A stretch of 9,700 nucleotides of DNA from Actinomycetota bacterium (GTDB lineage Bacteria; Actinomycetota; Actinomycetes; S36-B12), in assembly GCA_947499275.1 (NCBI GenBank), contig CANMNM010000028.1, positions 1 through 9,700 of the forward strand, read 5' to 3'. Positions 1 to 5,937 of this stretch are shown here, piece after piece (positions within the stretch are counted from its first letter, which is position 1; each line of letters begins with the position of its first letter). The notes below the pieces were generated by a model, which was not told the origin of the DNA, ran no database searches, and was given only the letters and a program-made list of their open reading frames with translations. The position numbers and the translations under genes were made by a program.

Positions 1-765
1 CGAATGTGGGCTCGAATTATGCGAGATGAATTCGGGGCCAAAGATCCCAAGTCACTCATGTTGCGCTTTCACACCCAGACCGCGGGCGTGCAACTCACCG
101 CCCAGCAACCAGAGGTGAACTTGGTTCGCGTTGCAGTACAAGGACTTGCAGCAGTTCTCGGTGGAACCCAGTCACTGCACACGAACTCCTACGACGAAGC
201 AATTGCGTTGCCAACGGAGAAGGCGGCGCGCTTAGCGCTACGGACCCAGCAGGTGCTCGCATTTGAAACAGATGTCACCGCAACCGTTGATCCGTTCGCA
301 GGTTCATATGTTGTTGAAAGCATGACAGACGAAGTGGAAGCAAAAGCCCTCGAGTTGATTGAACAAATTGAAGTTCGAGGCGGGGCGGTTTCCGCGATTG
401 AACAAGGTTTTCAGAAAATGGAAATCGAGAACACTGCGTACACAATTGCTCAGCAAATCGACTCAGGCGAGCGCATTGTGGTTGGGGTAAATAAATACAC
501 GGTCAGTGAAGAAGATCATTACGAACCACTGCGTGTCAATCCCTTGATTGAAGCCGAGCAATGTGAACGCCTCGCTACCCTTCGTGCCAACCGTGACAAT
601 GCGGAGGTGGAGCGGTGCTTGGCCGCGATCACCGAGGCCGCCCAAGGTGATGCCAATTTGCTATACCCGATGAAGGAAGCACTTAAGGCCAGAGCAACGG
701 TGGGTGAGGTATCCGATGCCTTGCGTGCAGTCTGGGGCAAATACCAACCGAGAGTCTTTTTCTAA
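1..765 (+). CDS. Acyl-CoA mutase (methylmalonyl-CoA mutase family) large subunit, 3' part, no B12 domain
   Basis: Partial: the frame is open from the first base and 254 codons are visible before TAA at 763-765. The protein belongs to the adenosylcobalamin-dependent mutases that rearrange the carbon skeleton of acyl-CoA thioesters, such as methylmalonyl-CoA to succinyl-CoA. Visible family motifs are RFHTQTAG (visible residues 22-29), LTAQQP, LAAVLGGTQSLHTN, DEAIALP and DPFAGSYVVE. The chain stops at WGKYQPRVFF with no cobalamin-binding domain and no DxHxxG motif. This is therefore the two-polypeptide architecture, a catalytic subunit of roughly 550 residues whose small B12 subunit is encoded elsewhere. 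The residues that separate methylmalonyl-CoA from isobutyryl-CoA and related mutases lie upstream of the window, so the substrate cannot be assigned. The next gene begins 12 bases downstream. Family assignment is firm; the exact enzyme is not. Confidence 0.93.
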   Translation, partial: RMWARIMRDEFGAKDPKSLMLRFHTQTAGVQLTAQQPEVNLVRVAVQGLAAVLGGTQSLHTNSYDEAIALPTEKAARLALRTQQVLAFETDVTATVDPFAGSYVVESMTDEVEAKALELIEQIEVRGGAVSAIEQGFQKMEIENTAYTIAQQIDSGERIVVGVNKYTVSEEDHYEPLRVNPLIEAEQCERLATLRANRDNAEVERCLAAITEAAQGDANLLYPMKEALKARATVGEVSDALRAVWGKYQPRVFF

Positions 766-777
766 AGGAAATATCGC

Positions 778-2100
778 GTGATAATTTTGCCCACAATCAT
801 TCTGCATAATGCTCGCTATGTGGTGACCTGCGATTCACACGATACGGTGCTCGAAAATGCATCACTGGTGATCCAAGGCTCAAAAATTATTGACCTTGGT
901 CCCGCGCAAGAAGTGAAGCAGCGTTACCCGCAAGCTCGAGTCATTGACCTCACCGACCAATTGATCATGCCCGGCTTGATCAATCTGCATACGCATTTAC
1001 CGATGACCCTTTTGCGCGGTGTAGCCGAAAATGTTGACCTTCAGGGGTTCTTGGAATTGGTGTGGGCGGAGGAAGCCCGGATTATGGATGCCGAGGGAAC
1101 ATATATTGGCGCTCGCCTTGGCGCACTTGAATCACTTCTTGCCGGGACCACAACGGCATTAGATATGTATTTGCACCCCGCTGAGAATCACCGTGGGGCG
1201 GTTGAAGTTGGGCTGCGGCACGTGACGGGTCCCGTATTTTTCTCATTCCCTGGCCCAGACAATCTGACGTGGAATGAGCGGATGGAATTAGCGCGGGATT
1301 GGCCACAAACTCTGCGCGGGATTGGTGGACCCTACGTACCGCTGACTTTGATGCCGCATGCGCCTTTGACGGTATCTCCCGAGAACTTGGGTGAAATTGC
1401 TGCGCTCGCTCATGAGCAGGGGGCAATAATCACTGTTCATGCCGCAGAAAATATTGCTGAAAACGAAGACACGGTTAAGGCCCATGGTGAGCGGCCAATA
1501 CATCTATTGGATGCAACCGGCATCCTCGACCTCAAACCTGTTCTCGCGCACGGTGTTCACTTAAATCAGTCTGAGCGTCACCTCATTGCGTCCAAAGGCG
1601 GTTGCATTGCCCACTGCCCAGGATCCAATATGAAATTAGCGAGCGGTGCGGCTGACATCGTTCAATACCGAAAAGATGGAATCACCGTTGGTCTTGGCTC
1701 GGACGGTACCTCTTCGAGTAATGACCTTGACATGTTCGCCGTAATGCGACTAGCCGCCAATCTTGCGCGATTGGTTCGCAATGATCCCGCTGCAATTTCC
1801 TCTTCGGAGATTGTTCGGGCGGCAACAATTGACGGAGCCAGGGCACTTGGCATGTCAGAGCGAATTGGCTCACTAGAAGTGGGGAAGGAAGCCGACATCA
1901 TTTCTATGTACTTGAACGAGCCACACCTTGTCCCGATCCGCGACCCGTTCACCACCATTGTTTATAGTGCAGGTCGAGCCGATGTTCGGCATGTATTTGT
2001 TGCTGGTGAGCAAGTAATTGACAATCGCCGACCCACCAAAGTTGATCCACAAGAAATCATGAGTTCAGCGCTTCGCCATATTGGACACCTGTCGCAATGA
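778..2100 (+). CDS. Amidohydrolase, TRZ/ATZ family; probable nucleoside or SAH/MTA-type deaminase
   Basis: A 440-residue cytosolic metal-dependent hydrolase of the chlorohydrolase/S-adenosylhomocysteine deaminase branch, usual length for the family. It starts at GTG 778, seven bases after AAAGGAA (764-770). The N- and C-terminal beta-sandwich parts flank a TIM barrel. Metal and catalytic residues are visible: HTH at 71-73 in NLHTHLPMTLLRG, HAAE at 221-224, LAHGVHL with H258, HCPGSNMKLASG, and D309 in GLGSDGTSSSNDLDMF. These match the pattern of the 5-methylthioadenosine/SAH deaminases, which hydrolyse the 6-amino group of adenine nucleosides. The C-terminal region ends with the usual GSLEVGKEADI segment and a VFVAGEQVI strand. 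The neighbouring nucleoside hydrolase and transporter favour a nucleoside substrate, but relatives include guanine, cytosine and s-triazine hydrolases, so the substrate is inferred from context. All expected metal ligands are present, so it is probably active. Confidence 0.88.
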   Translation: MIILPTIILHNARYVVTCDSHDTVLENASLVIQGSKIIDLGPAQEVKQRYPQARVIDLTDQLIMPGLINLHTHLPMTLLRGVAENVDLQGFLELVWAEEARIMDAEGTYIGARLGALESLLAGTTTALDMYLHPAENHRGAVEVGLRHVTGPVFFSFPGPDNLTWNERMELARDWPQTLRGIGGPYVPLTLMPHAPLTVSPENLGEIAALAHEQGAIITVHAAENIAENEDTVKAHGERPIHLLDATGILDLKPVLAHGVHLNQSERHLIASKGGCIAHCPGSNMKLASGAADIVQYRKDGITVGLGSDGTSSSNDLDMFAVMRLAANLARLVRNDPAAISSSEIVRAATIDGARALGMSERIGSLEVGKEADIISMYLNEPHLVPIRDPFTTIVYSAGRADVRHVFVAGEQVIDNRRPTKVDPQEIMSSALRHIGHLSQ

Positions 2101-2104
2101 GTTT

Positions 2105-3067
2105 ATGCTGGGCGCCGTGCCGATAAAAACCGTTCCTAAAAGGATTTTGTTGGATTGCGATCCCGGTCATGATGACGCAATTGCCATCATGTTGGCAGCT
2201 GCCAGCCCAGAAATTGAACTCGTTGGAGTGACAACTGTCGCGGGAAACTCACTGTTGGAAAACACGACCCGCAATGCGCTGATAGTTTTGGATATGGTGA
2301 ATCGCCCAGACATCCCGGTTCACTCGGGGAGGGCAGCCCCGCTTGTGCGCGAACTGCGCACGGCCGCATCAATGCACGGTGACGGTGGACTCGATGGCCC
2401 AGTCCCTAACGCACCAACACGCGAAGCTAATAGTGCTAATGCGCTGGGTTACATCGAAAACATTTTGGAAAATGAAGTCGAACCGATCACACTCGTTGCA
2501 ACCGGACCCTTGAGCAACATGGCTGACGTTGTTACCGAACTCGGACACCTGCACCACAAAATTGAACAGATCGTTTTTATGGGTGGGGCGATTGAATTAG
2601 GCAACTGGACGCCAGCCGCTGAATTCAATATTTTAGTTGACCCGGAAGCGGCCGAGATTGTGATGGAGTCGGGGCTAAAACTCACCATGATCGGGCTCGA
2701 AGTGACCCACCAGGCGTGGCTTGATGACTCACATGCGCAGGCTCTGCGCGGAAAGGGGGAGTGCGAAGATTTCGTTGCCGAACTCCTTGACCATTTCGTG
2801 GGATTTCACCAGCAAAGATTTGGCTGGCCGGGAGCACCCATCCACGACGCGGTGACAATCGCCCACCTCATTGACCCGTCACTCCTGATAACAATTGTCA
2901 CAAATGTCACAGTGGAAACCAAGAGTGAGTTGACTTTAGGTCGAACCGTGGTTGATGTCTACGGCGTTACGGATCGGGCTCCAAACGTCACTGTCGGAAC
3001 GGGCATAGATCGTGGCCGATTCGTTACCCTTTTAATGCAGTATCTGCTCAGTCTTTCGCCCAACTAA
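2105..3067 (+). CDS. Nucleoside hydrolase (IUNH family, RihA/RihB-like ribonucleosidase)
   Basis: A 320-residue enzyme that hydrolyses the N-glycosidic bond of ribonucleosides to free base and ribose. The calcium-binding signature DCDPGHDD lies at residues 17-24. Further family blocks are VAGNS, MHGDGGLDG with H91, FMGGA, GNWTPAAEFN, DPEAAEIV and PIHDAVTIA with H247/D248. The DCDPGHDD form, the HGxxGLDG block and GNWTPAAEFN resemble E. coli RihA and RihB, which prefer pyrimidine ribonucleosides, rather than strictly purine-specific enzymes. Specificity is inferred from these motifs. The start is uncertain: in-frame TTG 2081 overlaps the upstream gene, ATG 2105 lies four bases after its stop, and GTG 2117 is also possible. 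None has a strong ribosome binding site, which suggests translational coupling to the deaminase gene. ATG 2105 was chosen because it leaves a short, family-like N-terminus before the first beta strand. Confidence 0.92.
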   Translation: MLGAVPIKTVPKRILLDCDPGHDDAIAIMLAAASPEIELVGVTTVAGNSLLENTTRNALIVLDMVNRPDIPVHSGRAAPLVRELRTAASMHGDGGLDGPVPNAPTREANSANALGYIENILENEVEPITLVATGPLSNMADVVTELGHLHHKIEQIVFMGGAIELGNWTPAAEFNILVDPEAAEIVMESGLKLTMIGLEVTHQAWLDDSHAQALRGKGECEDFVAELLDHFVGFHQQRFGWPGAPIHDAVTIAHLIDPSLLITIVTNVTVETKSELTLGRTVVDVYGVTDRAPNVTVGTGIDRGRFVTLLMQYLLSLSPN

Positions 3068-3088
3068 CGCACTAGTATTGGTAGACGG

Positions 3089-3104
3089 CCCGAATAGATT
3101 CGGG
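3089..3104. repeat. Perfect 16-base palindrome, candidate operator
   Basis: CCCGAATAGATTCGGG: two 7-base arms that are exact reverse complements, separated by AG. It lies 62 bases before the lipoprotein start codon, in non-coding sequence. The size and symmetry would suit a dimeric repressor site, but no second copy was seen elsewhere in the window and no regulator gene is present to pair with it. Confidence 0.45.
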
Positions 3105-3154
3105 AGCAGTACCCGATTCACAAATTAACCCGGTGACAAGATCGGGTCGAATAC

Positions 3155-3160
3155 AAGGAG
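3155..3160 (+). promoter_or_regulatory. Ribosome binding site that fixes a TTG start
   Basis: AAGGAG lies five bases before TTG 3166. It supports TTG as the lipoprotein start over the in-frame GTG at 3133, which would bury this site inside the coding region and place 11 extra residues before the lipoprotein signal peptide. Confidence 0.8.
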
Positions 3161-3165
3161 ATACA

Positions 3166-4290
3166 TTGAGAACCAATCTAAAGATGGCTGGCGCGGTCCT
3201 TACCGTTGCCGTTCTTGCGCTGGCAGGTTGCAGCTCGAGCGATTCAACAGACACGGCTGCTACCGCAAGCGAGACAGCAGCAGCATCCGAGTCAGCATCC
3301 GAAGCACCAGTAGAGGCTCTTCCCGGTGCCGGAATGAAGGCTTGTGAAGTCACCGACGTTGGTGGCGTTGACGACAAGGGCTTCAATCAGAAGGCTTACA
3401 AGGGCGTAACAGATGCCGCTGAACAACTTGGTGTCGAGGCAATTGTTCTTGAGTCATCGGCCGAGACCGATTACGCCGTGAACCTGCAGTCATTCGTTGA
3501 CCAGGGTTGCAGTGTCATCGTGACCGTCGGCTTCTTGCTCGGTGACGCAACCAAGGAAGCGGCTAACGCCAATCCTGACATTCCTTTCACAATCGTTGAC
3601 TACGCATACGCTGATGGCGACATCACCGCTAACAACGTTCTCGGTCAGGTATTCAACACCGACGAAGCCGCATTCCTTGCTGGCTACCTCGCTGCTGGCA
3701 CAACCAAGACTGGCAAGGTTGGCACATTTGGTGGCGTCAACATTCCACCAGTAACCGTCTTCATGGACGGTTTCTACTACGGCGTCCAGAAGTACAACGC
3801 TGACAACGGAACCAATGTTGAGGTTCTTGGTTGGGATCCAGCAGCACAGTCGGGCCTGTTCACCGAGAACTTCGAGTCACTTGATGACGGCCGTACATTC
3901 GCCCAGAACTTGGTCGATGAAGGCGCCGACATTGTGATGCCAGTTGCCGGACCGGTTGGTCTTGGTTCAGCAGCACTCGCAACTGAGCTTGGTACCGACA
4001 AGCTCATGATCATCGGTGTTGACAGCGATCAGTTCGAGTCAGACACCGCAAACGCTGGCGTCTACTTGACATCAGTGCTCAAGCAAATGGATGTCACGAC
4101 ATTCAATGCAATCAAGGCCGTCGTTGACGGTACCTTTGCTGGTGGCGTAACCGTGGGTACATTGGAAAATGGTGGAGTTTCCATCGCACCATTCCATGAC
4201 ATGGATGCCGCTGTCTCTGCTGAACTCAAAGCAGCGCTTGACACGATCAAGGCCGGTATCATCGACGGTTCGATCAGCGTCAAGGGTTAA
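3166..4290 (+). CDS. BMP/PnrA-family nucleoside-binding lipoprotein of an ABC importer
   Basis: Substrate-binding component that captures nucleosides outside the cytoplasmic membrane and delivers them to the permeases. The TTG start at 3166 gives 374 residues with a classic lipoprotein signal: charged N-terminus (RTNLK), hydrophobic stretch 8-20 and lipobox LAGC, with C22 the predicted lipidated residue. An S/T/A/E-rich tether covers about residues 23-55. The mature domain opens with VTDVGGVDDKGFNQ (62-75), the hallmark of BMP/PnrA proteins, whose characterised members bind purine and other nucleosides. C60 and C115 are the only cysteines I noticed in the mature domain and could form a disulfide. 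Lysine is almost always AAG and codon choice is noticeably more uniform than in the neighbours, which suggests high expression. A hairpin follows the gene, consistent with more lipoprotein than permease being made. Ligand identity is inferred from the family and the flanking catabolic genes. Confidence 0.94.
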   Translation: MRTNLKMAGAVLTVAVLALAGCSSSDSTDTAATASETAAASESASEAPVEALPGAGMKACEVTDVGGVDDKGFNQKAYKGVTDAAEQLGVEAIVLESSAETDYAVNLQSFVDQGCSVIVTVGFLLGDATKEAANANPDIPFTIVDYAYADGDITANNVLGQVFNTDEAAFLAGYLAAGTTKTGKVGTFGGVNIPPVTVFMDGFYYGVQKYNADNGTNVEVLGWDPAAQSGLFTENFESLDDGRTFAQNLVDEGADIVMPVAGPVGLGSAALATELGTDKLMIIGVDSDQFESDTANAGVYLTSVLKQMDVTTFNAIKAVVDGTFAGGVTVGTLENGGVSIAPFHDMDAAVSAELKAALDTIKAGIIDGSISVKG

Positions 4291-4305
4291 TCCTCAAGGG
4301 TTAAT
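4280..4305 (+). repeat. 12-base tandem direct repeat across the lipoprotein stop codon
   Basis: TCAAGGGTTAAT occurs at 4280-4291 and again at 4294-4305, a 14-base period. The first copy contains the last two codons and the TAA stop of the lipoprotein gene; the second is just outside it and would place a further TAA in another frame. It looks like a small recent duplication. Confidence 0.75.
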
Positions 4306-4325
4306 TCAGTAGTCCGCACGTAGTT

Positions 4326-4351
4326 GAGGGGTCTGAGAAATCAGGCCCCTC
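4326..4351 (+). terminator. Hairpin terminator or attenuator after the lipoprotein gene
   Basis: An 11-bp stem closes a GAAA tetraloop: GAGGGGTCTGA (4326-4336) pairs with TCAGGCCCCTC (4341-4351), with one U-G wobble. The downstream sequence TTCTGTGTG is only moderately T-rich, so termination is probably partial. It sits 36 bases after the lipoprotein stop and 80 bases before the ATPase start. This is a common arrangement for lowering permease and ATPase expression relative to the binding protein, or for protecting the upstream transcript's 3' end. The remaining gap to 4431 shows a TAGAAT (-10-like) at 4368-4373 but no matching -35 box. Confidence 0.75.
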
Positions 4352-4416
4352 TTCTGTGTGAGGGCAGTAGAATCAAGCCGTTCTTCAACTTAGCGTTAAA
4401 ACAGGAAGTCCAACAT

Positions 4417-4422
4417 AAGGAG
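4417..4422 (+). promoter_or_regulatory. Ribosome binding site for the ABC ATPase
   Basis: AAGGAG ends nine bases before the GTG start at 4432 and supports that start codon. Confidence 0.7.
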
Positions 4423-4431
4423 TAGTGCGCC

Positions 4432-5937
4432 GTGGAGTTGGAGTTGCGCGGAATCACCAAAGCTTTCCCCGGTGTTCTCGCCAATGACGATGTTTCCCTT
4501 ACCGCGCGCTCTGGGCAAGTTCTAGCTCTAATTGGCGAGAATGGTGCTGGTAAAAGCACCCTGATGAATATCCTTTCGGGTATCTACCGCCCTGATTCTG
4601 GCGAGATTATTTTGAACGGCGTCGTACAAAAATTCAACGATCCTGGCGAGGCGATCAAGGCTGGGATCGGGATGGTGCATCAACACTTTATGCTCGTACC
4701 GGTTTTTACCGTTGCCGAAAACGTCGTTCTTGGTGTGGAGCCAACTGTTTTTGGAAATGTTCTCAACACAAAGAAGGCTAATAAAGAGGTCGAAGAGATC
4801 TCACAAAAGTACGGCCTTGCAGTGGACCCAAAGGCAAAAATTGAGGACCTCGCCGTCGGAATTCAACAGCGCGTTGAAATCATCAAGGTGCTGTTGCGCG
4901 GCGCCAAAATTCTGGTCTTTGACGAGCCAACCGCAGTTCTCACCCCGCAGGAAGTTATTGAGTTCTTTGGAATAGTCGATGAACTCAAATCGCGCGGGGC
5001 AACCATTATTTTCATTACCCATAAACTCAAAGAAGCCCTGGCGATCGCTGACTCCATCACGGTACTTCGAGGCGGGAAAGTAGTCGGTCACGCTGACCCA
5101 AAAACAGCAACGCAAGAGGAACTTGCTTCCATGATGGTTGGTCGAGAGATTGACCTCACCGTGAACAAGACCCCGGCAAAGCCCGGTGCCCCCGTGCTCA
5201 CCATGTCGTCGGTCACAATGACCGACGACTTTGGTCGCGATCTTTTGGACAATATCAACCTTGAGGTCAGAGCAGGTGAAATTGTCGGTGTCGCAGGTAT
5301 CCAAGGTAACGGTCAAACCGAACTCATTGAAGCAATTACGGGCCTTCTCTCAATCGCTAAAGGCTCGATCAAACTCAAAGACACAGACATCACCGCGTTT
5401 AATCCGCGCCAGATTCACCGTGATGGTGTGGCCCATGTCCCCGAGGACCGCAACGAGATGGGCATGATCGGAAGTTTTACGGTCGCTGAAAATTTAGTGC
5501 TGGATTCTTATTACTCACAACCATATTCACGGGGGGTGCGCCTCCAGAGTTCGGCAATCGATGAAAGTGCGCGAACCCTCGTGAAAGATTACGACGTTCG
5601 CCCAGCGCACATTGAAAACATGGCCAGCACCCTTTCCGGGGGTAATGCCCAAAAAATGATTGTTGCTCGCGAGTTCAGTCGTGACGTTCCCCTGGTTCTG
5701 TGTGCTCAACCAACCCGCGGAATCGACGTTGGGTCAATTGAATACATCCACGAACAGATAGTGCGCAAGCGTGATGAGGGGATCGCAATTTTGGTTGTTT
5801 CAACAGAACTCGACGAAATCTTCGCACTCTCAGATCGGATCGTCGTGATGTTTGACGGAAAAATTGTTGCAACCTTGAATGCCTCGGAAACCAATCCAAC
5901 CGAAGTAGGTCTTTACATGGCTGGGAAGAACTCATGA
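4432..5937 (+). CDS. Nucleoside ABC importer ATPase (double nucleotide-binding domain)
   Basis: A 501-residue cytoplasmic ATPase with two tandem nucleotide-binding domains, the architecture of sugar and nucleoside importers such as RbsA and the Bacillus YufO/NupO type. The first domain has Walker A GENGAGKST at 35-43, the signature-like LAVGIQQRVE after D139, and Walker B VFDEP with D164/E165. The second has a degenerate Walker A (GIQGNGQT, 289-296, lacking the GKS/T), an intact LSGGNAQK at 401-408, and CAQPTRG at 424-430 in place of a DE Walker B. QPTRG is common in the nucleoside branch of the family, so the asymmetry is expected: the second site probably does not hydrolyse ATP normally. 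Its stop overlaps the first permease start as ATGA (5934-5937), implying translational coupling and a shared complex. A perfect inverted repeat lies between the two domain-coding halves. Confidence 0.95.
   Translation: MELELRGITKAFPGVLANDDVSLTARSGQVLALIGENGAGKSTLMNILSGIYRPDSGEIILNGVVQKFNDPGEAIKAGIGMVHQHFMLVPVFTVAENVVLGVEPTVFGNVLNTKKANKEVEEISQKYGLAVDPKAKIEDLAVGIQQRVEIIKVLLRGAKILVFDEPTAVLTPQEVIEFFGIVDELKSRGATIIFITHKLKEALAIADSITVLRGGKVVGHADPKTATQEELASMMVGREIDLTVNKTPAKPGAPVLTMSSVTMTDDFGRDLLDNINLEVRAGEIVGVAGIQGNGQTELIEAITGLLSIAKGSIKLKDTDITAFNPRQIHRDGVAHVPEDRNEMGMIGSFTVAENLVLDSYYSQPYSRGVRLQSSAIDESARTLVKDYDVRPAHIENMASTLSGGNAQKMIVAREFSRDVPLVLCAQPTRGIDVGSIEYIHEQIVRKRDEGIAILVVSTELDEIFALSDRIVVMFDGKIVATLNASETNPTEVGLYMAGKNS
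5205..5229. repeat. Perfect 11-bp inverted repeat inside the ATPase gene
   Basis: GTCGTCGGTCA at 5205-5215 is the exact reverse complement of TGACCGACGAC at 5219-5229, with CAA between them. It is in frame within the ATPase coding sequence, at codons of about residues 258-266, in the linker that joins the two nucleotide-binding domains. No T-tract follows, so it is not a terminator. Confidence 0.7.

Larger units (their letters stand above)
3068..3165 (+). promoter_or_regulatory. Leader of the nucleoside-binding lipoprotein gene, with inverted repeats
   Basis: A 98-base gap between the hydrolase stop and the lipoprotein start. It holds CCCGAAT-AG-ATTCGGG at 3089-3104 and a second, looser inverted repeat pairing ACCCGAT (3111-3117) with ATCGGGT (3141-3147). 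TCGGG at 3100-3104 could alternatively pair with CCCGA at 3112-3116 across a 7-base loop, so the structures compete. No convincing -35/-10 pair was found. No T-tract follows either hairpin, so an intrinsic terminator is not supported. A repressor operator or a structured 5' leader is possible; both are inference. Confidence 0.5.

Noticed and set aside
2081..2104. TTG 2081 as start of the nucleoside hydrolase
   Set aside because: It has no ribosome binding site, overlaps the upstream gene by 20 bases and adds residues absent from the family N-terminus. It cannot be fully excluded.
3133..3165. Longer lipoprotein reading from GTG 3133
   Set aside because: It would add 11 residues before a complete lipoprotein signal and place the good AAGGAG site inside the gene; TTG 3166 fits both signals.
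4368..4373. TAGAAT as a promoter -10 box for the ATPase gene
   Set aside because: There is no -35-like hexamer at suitable spacing; the expected region is occupied by the terminator stem.
4801..5316. 171-codon open frame on the minus strand opposite the ATPase gene
   Set aside because: It lies wholly antisense to a well-supported gene, shows no recognisable motif and has no ribosome binding signal I could support.
5293..5718. Degenerate Walker A and Walker B in the second ATPase domain as a sign of a broken gene
   Set aside because: Asymmetric domains with QPTRG are usual for nucleoside-type ABC ATPases, and the frame is intact.
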